The notes under the pieces: generated by a model
Told to the model about the DNA's origin: nothing
The model's input: the letters and a program-made list of their open reading frames with translations, nothing else
Databases searched by the model: none
In this document: one piece after another, positions 44,439 to 53,764 of the stretch
Position numbering within the stretch: the first letter of the stretch is position 1
Layout of the letters: every line of letters begins with the position of its first letter
Translations under genes and position numbers: made by a program
NCBI RefSeq assembly: GCF_007786445.1
Contig: NZ_VNJI01000012.1
Location: 1 to 64,000, forward strand
Length of the DNA stretch: 64,000 bases
Reading direction: 5' to 3'
From: Paenibacillus cremeus
Lineage (GTDB): Bacteria; Bacillota; Bacilli; Paenibacillales; NBRC-103111

Positions 44439-45191
44439 ATGAACTATATCGTGATTGATCTGGAATTCAATGGCCGTAAGCATTACGATATCCGTCCCAT
44501 GGAAATTATCGAGATCGGTGCGGTCAAGCTGAACGAGCGGCTGGAGACCGTGGACACGTTCCAAAGCTACATTCGGCCCAAATTTACCGTAAACCGGTTC
44601 GCCCTGCAGTTCTGCGGCATTTCCAAAGACACCTTGATGCAAAGCGATTCCTTCGATAAAGTGCTTCGTCGATTCCTCGAGTTTTGCGGCGACGAATTTA
44701 CGCTGCTCGCTTGGGGCGGCAGTGATTTTTTCCACTTTTTCGTGGATTGCAAAATCAACAAGCTCAGCTCCACGTGGCTAAGCCGGATGTTGGACTTGAC
44801 CCGATTTTTCGAGGGCGGATTGCAGCAAGCGCTGGTGCAGCATGAGCTGGAACCGATCGGCCAGCACCATTCAGCCTTGGATGACGCCCTGAATGCAGCG
44901 CAGCTAGTGCGGCTGAAGCCGGAGCTCGTCGAATCTGATCAATATTTTGTGCCCGATCCGTTCAAACTATGTACAGGCGGGATCAAAAAATTGGTCTCCA
45001 TCTGCCTCGACGAAGCGATTGCCAGCGAGACGCAGCTGACGTGGGAGCAGTTCAAAGAGAACGAAAAGACCAAATCGTACATCCAAATCATGCGCCTGAA
45101 CGCAATTGAAGTGCAGATGGTCGAAGCGCTGTTTACCCAATTCACCAAAATAAAGTACGGCCGAAAATGGAAAAAGCCGCAGCCTACCTAA
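44439..45191 (+). CDS. DEDDh 3'-5' exonuclease (KapD-like)
   Basis: The protein has 250 residues. The ATG at 44439 has GGGGTGAG upstream. Exonuclease motifs: ExoI YIVIDLEFNG (Asp, Glu), ExoII LLAWGGSDFFHFFVDC (Asp) and ExoIII QHHSALDDALNAAQLV (His, Asp). It resembles KapD, described in B. subtilis as an inhibitor of the KinA pathway. The C-terminal 70 residues are an extension beyond the nuclease core. It is divergent from pdaA and ends in its own terminator. The cellular substrate is not evident. Confidence 0.8.
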   Translation: MNYIVIDLEFNGRKHYDIRPMEIIEIGAVKLNERLETVDTFQSYIRPKFTVNRFALQFCGISKDTLMQSDSFDKVLRRFLEFCGDEFTLLAWGGSDFFHFFVDCKINKLSSTWLSRMLDLTRFFEGGLQQALVQHELEPIGQHHSALDDALNAAQLVRLKPELVESDQYFVPDPFKLCTGGIKKLVSICLDEAIASETQLTWEQFKENEKTKSYIQIMRLNAIEVQMVEALFTQFTKIKYGRKWKKPQPT

Positions 45192-45220
45192 GGTTTCATT
45201 AGGAGCTGCGGTTTTTGTTT
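45176..45220 (+). terminator. Rho-independent terminator of the exonuclease gene
   Basis: AAGCCGCAGC pairs with GCTGCGGTTT, with inner CCTAA/TTAGG pairing, followed by TTTTGTTTTT. The stop codon of the gene lies in the left arm. Confidence 0.85.
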
Positions 45221-45289
45221 TTATACGTCGCTGCCAAACGTGTTATGATACGAAAGGACATCATTACATCATAAGGAAGTGCTTCAAGC

Positions 45290-46519
45290 GTGGGATTTTC
45301 CTGGAAGCGAAATTTGTTCGTGTTGTGGATCGGGACCTTTTTGGTGGGAACGGCGTACTCGGTTTCGATGCCGTTTATGCCGATTTTTTTGCAGGAGGAT
45401 TTGGGAGTAACGAATCATCTGGAGGCGTGGACCGGCTGTATTCTCGCGGTTACCTTTCTGGCCAGCTCGCTCATCGCGCCCTTCTGGGGGTCGCTCGCGG
45501 ATAAGTACGGCCGCAGGCCGATGATGCTGCGCGCAGGGATTTGCCTCTCGCTGGCCTATTTTTTGTATTTTTTGGTGCAGAATCCGTATGAGCTGATCTT
45601 GGCGCGCATTTTGGAAGGGCTGCTCGCGGGCTATATTCCGTCGGCTATTACGCTGGTCGCTACCCAAACCCCGGAGAAGCATACCGGCTACGCCCTCGGA
45701 ATCATCTCGACAGCCACGGCGGCTTCTTCGATCCTCGGCCCGCTGGCCGGCGGCGTCATCAGTCATTGGATCGGGACGCGCCCTACCTTTTTCATCGCAG
45801 GGGTCATGGTGTTTAACGCCTTCTTGATCGCGTTCTTCTGGGTCAAGGAGCCGCTGTTCAAAAAGTCGGATGCAAAGCGGTCCAGTGTGCTGCAGGATCT
45901 CAAGGAAGCTGCCGCTAACCGGAACCTGGTGCGGATTCTGCTGCTGATCTTCATCACCTCCACTTCGATCATGCTGGTGGAGCCGCTGCTGACGATCTAC
46001 GTGCTGAAGCTCGGGGCGGATCAGTCTTCGGCGTCGCTGCATTCCGGCATCATCTTCTCTGCCGTCGGGATTGCCACGTTGATTGCCGCCCCGCGCTGGG
46101 GATCGATCGGAGGCCGGATCGGCTACGGAAAGGTGCTCTTCATCGGCCTGCTGGGCGGAGGCATCGGCAATTTGCTCCAGCTGGCGTTCAGCCACTTGCT
46201 GGGCTTCGGTCTGCTGCGCTTTGGCTATGGGTTGTTCTTTGCGGGTGTGTTCCCGGCGCTTAACGCCTCGATCGTGCGCAATACCGATCCGGATTTTCGC
46301 GGGCGCGCCTTCAGCTTGAACCAGATGGCCAATCAGCTCGGAATCATGGTCGGACCGATCGTCGGCGGAATACTGGCCGCTCAATTTTCCATCCCTATCG
46401 TGTTTATGATTAACGGCTTGCTGCTTTTAATGGTAGCGCTGCTGCTTCGAACGCCGAACTTTTCCTTTTTTCACTTTCGCGCTCATCAGCAAACCGAGTC
46501 GACGCCCTCTGAAGGGTAA
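45290..46519 (+). CDS. MFS transporter (multidrug-efflux type)
   Basis: This 409-residue protein has about twelve membrane segments. The start is a GTG with AAGGAAG upstream. The MFS signature between helices 2 and 3 reads GSLADKYGRRPMML. Helix 5 carries the drug-antiporter-like motif (GIISTATAASSILGPLAGG). It is a single gene between two terminators. The substrate is unknown. Confidence 0.87.
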   Translation: MGFSWKRNLFVLWIGTFLVGTAYSVSMPFMPIFLQEDLGVTNHLEAWTGCILAVTFLASSLIAPFWGSLADKYGRRPMMLRAGICLSLAYFLYFLVQNPYELILARILEGLLAGYIPSAITLVATQTPEKHTGYALGIISTATAASSILGPLAGGVISHWIGTRPTFFIAGVMVFNAFLIAFFWVKEPLFKKSDAKRSSVLQDLKEAAANRNLVRILLLIFITSTSIMLVEPLLTIYVLKLGADQSSASLHSGIIFSAVGIATLIAAPRWGSIGGRIGYGKVLFIGLLGGGIGNLLQLAFSHLLGFGLLRFGYGLFFAGVFPALNASIVRNTDPDFRGRAFSLNQMANQLGIMVGPIVGGILAAQFSIPIVFMINGLLLLMVALLLRTPNFSFFHFRAHQQTESTPSEG

Positions 46520-46522
46520 ACC

Positions 46523-46574
46523 GGATCCCCACATATGTGTGCTGTAGTTTAAGCGCAGTATGCGGGGATTTTTG
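46523..46574 (+). terminator. Rho-independent terminator of the MFS gene
   Basis: ATCCCC...CATA (46525-46535) pairs with TATG...GGGGAT (46559-46569), followed by TTTTT. The decayed alkylation-repair gene begins just beyond it on the other strand. Confidence 0.75.
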
Positions 46575-46584
46575 GTGTCTAGCC

Positions 46585-47146
46585 AATGCAAGTCTTCCGC
46601 TTTAAGCCGATGCGCCCCATATTCCATCGCCATAGGCACCTTGCAAGCCGTGTCGCCGACATCGGTATGAATTGTTCCAATGGCTTCGGCCACGGCCATC
46701 GCTTGTGGCAGCTCCAATCGGTCGTCTGGTGTGATGGACAAGTAGTTCGTGTACGTTGCTCCAGCCGCATGCGGCGATCGACTCTATGGGCGATGCAATC
46801 CATTCGGCGATGAATTCCATGGCATGCAGACTTTCCGCCGCCACCCCCGCCACCGTACACTCCGACAGCGTATAGGCATAGGCCTTCTCCACCCAAGCTT
46901 GAACTAGTGGCTTCGTCATCGCAGCCGGATTCACGGTGATCCCCGCCAAATACATAGCATCGTAATTCCCTGTTGTATAAAGGGCCAATGGCAGCTCCGG
47001 TCCTTTTTCACTTCCTTGACCAGCTTTTTTAAGTCACCGCTCTTCACGCCGAATACCGGTCCCCTGGCACCGTGCCGCATGTACGTTTTCTTCGTCTGCT
47101 CCGTTCCTAGCGCTTCGAGCTTTGCCATCACTTCCTCGAGCGTCAT
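46585..47146 (-). pseudogene. DNA alkylation repair enzyme (AlkD-like HEAT family), frameshifted and shortened
   Basis: Three minus-strand reading frames together spell one protein. It starts MTLEEVMAKLEALGTEQTKK (ATG at 47146), reads VKSGDLKKLVKEVKKDR, shifts frame near 46998 to ALYTTGNYDAMYLAGITVNP and HAMEFIAEWIASPIESIAAC, and shifts back near 46756 to YLSITPDDRLELP. The first shift fits loss of one G in CGGGAG, the second gain of one A in AGCACG. After DDRLEL the usual stretch of about 40 residues is missing before AVAEAIGTIHTDVGDTACKV, and the C-terminus runs toward the neighbouring terminator. The gene is not functional. Confidence 0.8.
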
Positions 47147-47341
47147 CCGCTCACCTGCTTACTGCTGGATTGTTACCTTCCTAATTATTTACGACCTATA
47201 ATCGTTTATTTAGTGGGGGTAAATGATTTTTGGGGTTAAGGGTGGCTGGTGAGGGAGGCAAACAAGCTTAGGCAGCATGCGAAGGAGAGCGGCAAGGACG
47301 ATGGGGCATCAGCGGGATGAGCGGAAATCGGATCATGGCAG

Positions 47342-47628
47342 ATGTACGGGATTTTTCCCGTTCTTGTGGTACGTCGGGTGAGCTTAGTGCGCAGGTAGTG
47401 GATATTTCCCGTTCTTGCGACGCGCTGGCGAGGTGGGGGCGCATGTGCGGGAAATTTCCCATTCTTGCGGCGAGGAACGACGGTCTTGGAGGGATGTGAC
47501 GGACTTTTACCTCTCTTACTGTGTAGACCGGCGAGGCTGGGGCGCATGTGAAACATTTTCACCTCTCCTGTAGCGAAAATCGACGAGATCGTCGCAATGT
47601 GAGGCCGTTTTGCCTCTCTTGTGGCGGG
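47342..47628. repeat. Intergenic repeat array A2, six units, about 51-bp period
   Basis: Units start near 47342, 47395, 47443, 47494, 47546 and 47597. The common form is ATGTG, left arm, A/T loop, right arm, TCTTGTGGCG. Arms change together: CGGGA/TCCCG, GGGAAATTTCCC, GTGAAA/TTTTCAC, GAGGC/GCCTC. Unit 4 is poorly paired. The array lies between the atzF terminator (47653-47684) and the broken alkylation-repair gene. On the minus strand the frame stays open and gives 17-residue repeats with RTGKIP, KNGKFP and KRGKSP. No ribosome site or convincing start is present. Confidence 0.8.
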
Positions 47629-47652
47629 ATTGATGGGATTCGCACCCAAGCG

Positions 47653-47684
47653 AAAAAAAACAGCTGCCCCCTTACGGGAAGCAG
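47653..47684 (-). terminator. Rho-independent terminator of the guanidine-assimilation operon
   Basis: On the minus strand GCTGCTTCCCGTAAGGGGGC with AGC forms a stem with a GTAA loop, followed by eight T. It lies 22 bases past the allophanate hydrolase stop. Confidence 0.9.
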
Positions 47685-47706
47685 CCATAGCCGTAGCCGT
47701 CCAATC

Positions 47707-49458
47707 CTAGCCCAAAAACGCTCTCCAGCCGCCGAACGCGGTAATATCCTCTGCCCCCGCATCCGCTGCTGCATAGGCTTCGCACACAAACCCGGGGACC
47801 TCCGTGCCGTCCTCCAGCTCCACCTTGCCTATGCCCAGCGGGGCTGGAATCGAGGCCGCGAAGCCGCCGAAAGCCGCGAGCGGCAGCTCCCACACCTCCA
47901 GCTGAATCGACGCCCCGCCGGCCGGCTGCTTGATCATGCCCGGCTTCGCCGGCACGGTCGGCAGCTTCACCAGCCGATACTTGGCCGCCGAAGCAGCCTC
48001 GCGAACAAACCGGGCGCCGCACGCCTGCATCTGCTTCTCCAGTGGGAGCCCGCGCATGTGCAGGCCGCACACGGCGACAAGCGTCGTCAGCACCGGCTCA
48101 GCTGCACCACGACGCACGAACAGCTCTGCTGTACCGCAGATCAAATCCTCGGCGTCCGCCAGTGCAAACAGCGTGATGCCGAACGGCGTCTCAGCCAGCG
48201 CATCGCCAGCCGGGACCGCTACCGCGCTCAGGTCGAGCAGGTTGCAATGGTTCGTGTATCGCCCCATATCCCGGTTCGTACCGACCGGATCCTGGCGCAC
48301 CTCGTCTCGCGTCCACGTACCGCCGGCTGTCGGCATGACCAGCACAGCGTCCCGCAGCAGCTTTCGCGCCTGCAGCTTCAGCGCTTGCAGCTTATGCATC
48401 GCATGAAACACCGACGCCGCCGTGTACGACTCAGCTGCACCGGAGCGCAGGATGCGTTCCGTTACCGGGAACGCGGTCTCCGGGTTCGCCTCGATGAACC
48501 CGCCCAGTGCTGCCCACCGCTCGGCCACCCACGGGCCTTCGTACAAAATCGCCGCCGCTTCGGAGAACAGCTCCACGTCGACATACTCGACCGCGATGCC
48601 TAGCCCCTTAAGCTTCTGCACAGCCGCCTCCCAAGCGGAGGCGTACTCCGAAGCATAAGGGCCATAAAACCCGAGCGGGCCGCTGGGCAGGCACAGTCGG
48701 CGAGGAAGACGAGGCTGCGGCTGAGGCAGAGGGCGCGACCAAGGGTCGGCCTCATGCGCGCCACGCGCCACCGCATCCACCGTCAGCGCATCCTCCAGGC
48801 TGTGCGCAAACACCGTGACGCAGTCCAGGCTCGCGCAGGCCGGCACGACGCCTTTGGTCGGCCACGCGCCGAGGCTCGGCTTGTAGCCGACGAGCCGGTT
48901 GAGCGCCGCCGGTACGCGGCCCGACCCGGCCGTATCCGTGCCGAGGGAGAAGGCCGCCTGACCGCGGGCCACCGCCACCGCCGAGCCGGAGCTGGAGCCG
49001 CCGCTGATCAGCTCCTCGCGCAGGGCGTTATGCGTCTCGCCATACGGGCTGCGCGTACCGACTAGACCGGTGGCAAACTGGTCGAGGTTCGTTTTGCCAA
49101 GGGGAATCGCCCCAGCGGCCACTAAGCGCTCCACAACCGCAGCGTGTTCCACAGGTGTGTAGGCAAACTCCACGCACCCGGCGGTAGTAGGGACCCCAGC
49201 CAGATCAATATTGTCCTTGATCGCAAATGGAATGCCCCAAAGCGGCAAGCTGGCAGGATCGACCGAGGCTAGCCGGTCCAGATAGGGCTTGATACGCTCC
49301 ATCGCGGGCGGCGTGATCCAGATGTTCCATCCGGCGTCCGCCTCCGCGCGGTCGATGATTTCAAGAATGACCATCTCTGGGGTTAGTGTTTTGCGCAAAT
49401 ACTGCTCCTTGAGCCAGTTAACCGACAAGCTGCCCGGAAGTTCCACGGCTGTTTTCAT
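47707..49458 (-). CDS. atzF: Allophanate hydrolase
   Basis: The 583-residue amidase hydrolyses allophanate to two NH3 and CO2. The amidase-signature Ser-cisSer-Lys triad is visible: KDNIDLAG (Lys), GGSSSGSAVAVARGQ and GTDTAGSGRVPAALNRLVGY. The C-terminal 130 residues form the second domain typical of AtzF (DALAETPFGITLF... and later LEVWELPLAAFGGFA). I chose the ATG at 49458, nine bases after GAGGAGGA. It overlaps the carboxylase gene by 41 bp. It is the last step of the pathway encoded by the operon. Confidence 0.92.
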   Translation of the reverse strand: MKTAVELPGSLSVNWLKEQYLRKTLTPEMVILEIIDRAEADAGWNIWITPPAMERIKPYLDRLASVDPASLPLWGIPFAIKDNIDLAGVPTTAGCVEFAYTPVEHAAVVERLVAAGAIPLGKTNLDQFATGLVGTRSPYGETHNALREELISGGSSSGSAVAVARGQAAFSLGTDTAGSGRVPAALNRLVGYKPSLGAWPTKGVVPACASLDCVTVFAHSLEDALTVDAVARGAHEADPWSRPLPQPQPRLPRRLCLPSGPLGFYGPYASEYASAWEAAVQKLKGLGIAVEYVDVELFSEAAAILYEGPWVAERWAALGGFIEANPETAFPVTERILRSGAAESYTAASVFHAMHKLQALKLQARKLLRDAVLVMPTAGGTWTRDEVRQDPVGTNRDMGRYTNHCNLLDLSAVAVPAGDALAETPFGITLFALADAEDLICGTAELFVRRGAAEPVLTTLVAVCGLHMRGLPLEKQMQACGARFVREAASAAKYRLVKLPTVPAKPGMIKQPAGGASIQLEVWELPLAAFGGFAASIPAPLGIGKVELEDGTEVPGFVCEAYAAADAGAEDITAFGGWRAFLG

Positions 49459-52400
49459 GCGCACTCTCCTCCTCGTTGAACCCTTTTTTCACAATCCCGG
49501 CAATCAGCTGCCCCGCATGGACGGAATCCCCCGGCTCCACGTAGATTGAAGTCACCCAACCGTCGCACGGCGCTTTTTGCGGGAATTCCATCTTCATGCT
49601 TTCCTCGATCAAAAGCACATCGCCCTTCTGTACCTGCTGTCCAGCTGTCGCGAGCACCTTCCACACACTGCCCGGCATCGTGCAGCGCACCGCCATCGCG
49701 CCTTCCGGCAGCTCATCCTCCTGCGACGCCTTGGCAGGCTCCTGCTCCGACACGTACTCGGCTAAGCCCAGCGCCTTCCATTGCTCCCGCTCTGCTTTGA
49801 ACGCCGCCTGCTGCCGCTCGCGGAACGCCTCCGCGCTGTCTTCGATCGAGTCGAGGAACCGCAAATACTCGCCCAAATCGAAAGTCGTTTCCACAATATC
49901 CGCCTCATAGCGCCCCCGCAAAAAGTCCTCGCGAAGCTGCAGCAGCTCATCGGCCTCAACCGGATAAAATTGAATTTGGTCAAAAAACCGCAGCAGCCAT
50001 GGTTTCCCCGGCTTGAAGCTGTCGGTGGAGCGCAGACGGTTCCACATTTGAATCGTACGGCCGACGAACTGGTAGCCCCCAGGGCCCTCCATTCCGTAGA
50101 CGCACATATAGGCGCCGCCAATTCCTACCGCGTTCTCCGGCGTCCAAGTGCGCGCAGGATTGTACTTCGTCGTCACCAGCCGATGTCTCGGGTCGATCGG
50201 CGTGGCCACCGGAGCGCCCAAGTACACATCGCCCAAGCCGAGCACCAAATAGCTGGCGTCAAATACGATCCGCTTCACCTCATCCTCGCTGTCCAATCCG
50301 TTGATACGGCGAATAAACTCAATGTTGCTCGGGCACCAAGGCGCATCCGGGCGAACTGTTTGCTGGTAGCGCTGAATGGCCAGCTGCGTCGCCGGGTCAT
50401 CCCATGACAGCGGAAGACGGACGATCCTCGACGGCACTTGAATGGACTCGAGCGGCGGCAGCTGGCGATCGATCTCCAGCACTAGCCGACTGGCTTCGGT
50501 CACAGTCATTTGCAGCGGATCGATATGAATTTGCAGGGACCGGATCCCCGGCGTCAAATCGAGCATCGGAATGTCGCCGCGCTCCTGAATCGCATACATC
50601 AGGGCATGCACTTGGAAGCGAAGCAGCAGGTTCAGCTCCATCGCCCCGAATTCGACCAGCAGGTTCTGGTCACCGGAGCAGCGGATGGTGATCGGGAACT
50701 TCCGGCCCGCCTCTTCACGCACCAGCACCGGATAATCCGGCGTCAGCTTCGTCGCCGGCTGCGGTAACGCAATCGGAATCAAATCCGCCCGCTCGCCTTC
50801 GCCGATCGCTTGCAGGTTCTCCTCCTGTGCGAAGCGCAGCCCTTCTGCCTCCTCGAGCGTCAGCAGCTGGAAGCGAACGGTGTCACCCGGATGCAGCTGT
50901 CCGAGCTTCCAGAACTCGCCCGAAGCGGTCGTGACAGGACAAACGAAGCCCCCGAGACTAGGGCCGTCCGGACCGAGCAGAATCGGCATATCCCCGGTCA
51001 GGTCCAGCGCGCCGATCGCATAGGCATTATCGTGAATATTGGAGGGATGAAGTCCAGCCTCTCCGCCGTCTTCACGGGTCCATAGCGGTGCAGGACCGAT
51101 CAAGCGCACCCCGGTGCGGGAGCTGTTGAAGTGAACCTCCCACTTCGTCTCCGTCAGCTGCGGCAAGTAAGCCGGGAGCAAAAACTCCTCCGTACAATGC
51201 GGCCCGGGAATGACGCCGATCGTCCACTCGCGGGTCATCACTGGCCGGTGCGCCGCCTCCAGCTCACCTAACACTGCAGGCCGTCCCCCCGCACTGACCC
51301 GCAGCACGTCTCCCGTACGCAAAGCACGACCGCCGTGCCCGCCGAAGCCACCGAGGGTGAATGTCGAGGCGCTGCCGAGAATCCGCGGCATGTCAAACCC
51401 GCCCGCGATCAGCAAATACGTGCGCATCCCCGCTTCCGCCTCGCCAAAGCTGAGCACCTGCCCACGCTCCGCCTTCACCGGAGTATACATCGGCACAGGC
51501 ACCTCGTCGAGCGTCGCCTGCATCTCCGCACCGGTCACGCAGAACCACATCGCGTCGCGGAAGCTGTAGGACCCACCGCGCAGCGTCATTTCCAGGCCGC
51601 ACGCCGTGTCGTCGTTGCCGAGCAGCCGATTGCCGATCCGGAAGGAGAAAGGGTCCATCGGTCCGCAAGGCGGAACCCCGACATCCCAGTGTCCGGTCCG
51701 GCCAGGCCAATCCTGCACGGTCGTCTGCACGCCGCCGTCCAGCACCTCGAGCGCGACCTCCGCAGGCTCGAAGCCGTTCAGCATTTGCGTGTACACTTGG
51801 CCGTCGATAAAATCCGGATTCCCCAGAAGCGCCTCAATATATTGCAGGTTGCTCGTCAGCCCGTACAGCCGGGTCTCCCTCAAAGCGAGGCCGAGCTTGC
51901 GAATCGCATCCAGCCGGTCTTCGCCGTGCACAATGATTTTGGCCAGCATCGGGTCGTACAGCGTCGTCACCGTAATGCCGTCCCGTACCCACGTTTCGAT
52001 GCGCGCTCGGTCCGTAAATACCGCCTGATCCAGCTGCCCTGCACTTGGCCGGAACTGCTGGAGGCAGTCCTCGGCATAAATCCGCGCCTGGATGCTGTGC
52101 CCAACCGGTGCCCGATACAACGATTCCAAACCGCGAAGCTCGTCAGCTGCCTCCCGCACCATCCATTCCACCAAATCCAGGCCCAGCACCTCTTCGGTCA
52201 CCCCGTGCTCCACCTGAAGCCGGGTATTTACCTCGAGAAAATAAAACTGAAGCGTCGCCGGATCGTACAAATATTCCACCGTCCCCGCGCTGCGGTAGCC
52301 GACTTCAGCAGCCAGCCGTTTGGCCGACGTAAGCATCTCCTCCCGCACGTGCACAGGCAGCACAGGAGCCGGGCTTTCTTCAATGACCTTCTGATTGCGC

Positions 52401-53095
52401 CGCTGCACGGAGCAATCCCGCTCGCCCAGCGCGACCACTTCACCAAATTGGTTGCCGAAAATTTGCACCTCGACATGGCGCGCCTTCGCGATGTATTTTT
52501 CCAGAAACACGCCGCCATTCTTAAAATTCGCTTCCGCCAAGTGGCGCACCGCATCAAATGCGACACGCAGTGCCTCCTCGTCGGCGCAAACCCGCATCCC
52601 GATGCCGCCGCCGCCTGCCGTGCTCTTCAGAATGACCGGGTAGCCGATCCGCGCTGCTTCATCCACCGCCACTTCGAGCTCGGTGATCAGCGCCGTCCCC
52701 GGCAGCATCGGCACCCCCGCACGCTCCGCAATGGCTCTGGCGGAATGCTTCAGACCGAACATTTCCATCTGCTCGGGCGTCGGTCCGATGAAGGTGATGC
52801 CACGCTCACGGCAGGCACGGGCGAAGTCCGCATTTTCGCTCAAGAAGCCGTAGCCCGGATGAATCGCCTGCGCGCCAGTATCCAGGGCCGTCTGCAGAAT
52901 CAGCTCCGCGTTCAAATAGCTTTCTTTGGCCACTCCTTCCCCAATCAACACCGCTTCATCCGCTTGGTCGACATGGAGACTATCTTGGTCAGCCGCTGTA
53001 TAGACAGCCACCGAAGCAATGCCGAGCTTGCGCAGCGTTCGTTCAATGCGCACCGCAATGGCGCCCCGGTTGGCGATTAAAACTTTTGTAAACAT
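49418..53095 (-). CDS. Biotin-dependent urea/guanidine carboxylase
   Basis: The enzyme has 1225 residues. Domains in order: biotin carboxylase (VLIANRGAIAVRIERTLRKL start; ATP loop KSTAGGGGIGMRVC; catalytic EVNTRLQVEHGVTEEVLG), KipA-like carboxyltransferase half (VQDWPGRTGHWDVGVPPCGP), KipI-like half (NLLVEFGAMELNLLLRFQVH) and C-terminal biotinyl domain (LLIEESMKMEFPQKAP, with Lys as the biotin site). The ATG at 53095 has GGGAG eight bases upstream. Annotated homologues are called urea carboxylase. With the guanidine-I riboswitch and the two DUF1989 genes, guanidine is the more likely substrate. Confidence 0.9.
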   Translation of the reverse strand: MFTKVLIANRGAIAVRIERTLRKLGIASVAVYTAADQDSLHVDQADEAVLIGEGVAKESYLNAELILQTALDTGAQAIHPGYGFLSENADFARACRERGITFIGPTPEQMEMFGLKHSARAIAERAGVPMLPGTALITELEVAVDEAARIGYPVILKSTAGGGGIGMRVCADEEALRVAFDAVRHLAEANFKNGGVFLEKYIAKARHVEVQIFGNQFGEVVALGERDCSVQRRNQKVIEESPAPVLPVHVREEMLTSAKRLAAEVGYRSAGTVEYLYDPATLQFYFLEVNTRLQVEHGVTEEVLGLDLVEWMVREAADELRGLESLYRAPVGHSIQARIYAEDCLQQFRPSAGQLDQAVFTDRARIETWVRDGITVTTLYDPMLAKIIVHGEDRLDAIRKLGLALRETRLYGLTSNLQYIEALLGNPDFIDGQVYTQMLNGFEPAEVALEVLDGGVQTTVQDWPGRTGHWDVGVPPCGPMDPFSFRIGNRLLGNDDTACGLEMTLRGGSYSFRDAMWFCVTGAEMQATLDEVPVPMYTPVKAERGQVLSFGEAEAGMRTYLLIAGGFDMPRILGSASTFTLGGFGGHGGRALRTGDVLRVSAGGRPAVLGELEAAHRPVMTREWTIGVIPGPHCTEEFLLPAYLPQLTETKWEVHFNSSRTGVRLIGPAPLWTREDGGEAGLHPSNIHDNAYAIGALDLTGDMPILLGPDGPSLGGFVCPVTTASGEFWKLGQLHPGDTVRFQLLTLEEAEGLRFAQEENLQAIGEGERADLIPIALPQPATKLTPDYPVLVREEAGRKFPITIRCSGDQNLLVEFGAMELNLLLRFQVHALMYAIQERGDIPMLDLTPGIRSLQIHIDPLQMTVTEASRLVLEIDRQLPPLESIQVPSRIVRLPLSWDDPATQLAIQRYQQTVRPDAPWCPSNIEFIRRINGLDSEDEVKRIVFDASYLVLGLGDVYLGAPVATPIDPRHRLVTTKYNPARTWTPENAVGIGGAYMCVYGMEGPGGYQFVGRTIQMWNRLRSTDSFKPGKPWLLRFFDQIQFYPVEADELLQLREDFLRGRYEADIVETTFDLGEYLRFLDSIEDSAEAFRERQQAAFKAEREQWKALGLAEYVSEQEPAKASQEDELPEGAMAVRCTMPGSVWKVLATAGQQVQKGDVLLIEESMKMEFPQKAPCDGWVTSIYVEPGDSVHAGQLIAGIVKKGFNEEESAHENSRGTSGQLVG

Positions 53096-53113
53096 GCTTA
53101 CCACTCCCTTGTA

Positions 53114-53764
53114 TTAGTTCTCCCAAATCAGCAGCCGGATCGGGGTTGGATTATAGGCGTTGCAAGGGTTGTTCAGCTGCGGGCAGTTGCTGATCAGCAC
53201 CATTGTGCGGCACAGCGACTGCAGCTCGACATAGCAGCCTGGAGCGGAGACGCCGTCGGCGAATTGCAGCCCGCCATCCGATGTCACCGGCACGTTCATG
53301 AAAAAGTTCACGTTAGGCGCCAAATCCCGCTTCGTATACCCGCCGTCATGCTTTGCCAGCTGCAGCATGAAGGTGTCACGGCAATTGTGCATGTGCAGCT
53401 TCTCGTGAGCGTAGCGCACCGTGTTGCTCTGCGCCGAGCAGGAGCCTCCGAGCGTATCGTGCCTGCCGCACGTATCGGCTACGATGGAGAGCAGCGGCTT
53501 GCCGGATTCGGCCCGCAGGATCGAGCCCGCCGTCAGGTAGATGTTGCCTTGACCGGCGATCGTCTGCACCGCGCTGTAATGGTCCTCTGCATTGTCGGCA
53601 TCGAAGAACAGCGTATCGGCGGCCTGGTTGCCGTCGAGATCGACGATGCGAAGCACCTGACCAGGCTGCAGCTCGTGCATCCAGCCGTCCCCTGCAGCAA
53701 TCGTTTGATCATAAATCGCATCTTCCGCGCGTCGTGCGCTTTCCACTCGATTAAATACCGTCAT
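53114..53764 (-). CDS. Urea carboxylase-associated protein 2 / carboxyguanidine deiminase subunit (DUF1989)
   Basis: The protein has 216 residues. The ATG at 53764 follows AAGGAGGGG and overlaps the preceding stop (ATGA). Conserved DUF1989 elements: VLRIVDLDGNQAADTLFFDA, IVADTCGRHDTLGGSCSAQS, KLHMHNCRDTFMLQLAKHDG and DLAPNVNFFMNVPVTSDGG. Cys and His clusters suggest a metal site. In characterised guanidine-degrading bacteria two DUF1989 subunits form the deiminase that turns carboxyguanidine into allophanate. That role is inferred here from operon context. Confidence 0.85.
   Translation of the reverse strand: MTVFNRVESARRAEDAIYDQTIAAGDGWMHELQPGQVLRIVDLDGNQAADTLFFDADNAEDHYSAVQTIAGQGNIYLTAGSILRAESGKPLLSIVADTCGRHDTLGGSCSAQSNTVRYAHEKLHMHNCRDTFMLQLAKHDGGYTKRDLAPNVNFFMNVPVTSDGGLQFADGVSAPGCYVELQSLCRTMVLISNCPQLNNPCNAYNPTPIRLLIWEN

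Noticed and set aside
47342-47628. Regular repeats resembling a CRISPR array
   Set aside because: Repeat units are not identical, the palindromic arms vary while flanks are conserved, and no cas genes are nearby.
47236-47688. Long minus-strand open frame across array A2 encoding 17-residue repeats
   Set aside because: The frame is open because the period is a multiple of three. There is no ribosome site, and it overlaps the atzF terminator.
51335-53080. Open frame of 581 codons opposite the carboxylase gene
   Set aside because: It is antisense to a clearly recognised biotin carboxylase. Long antisense frames are common in GC-rich coding DNA.
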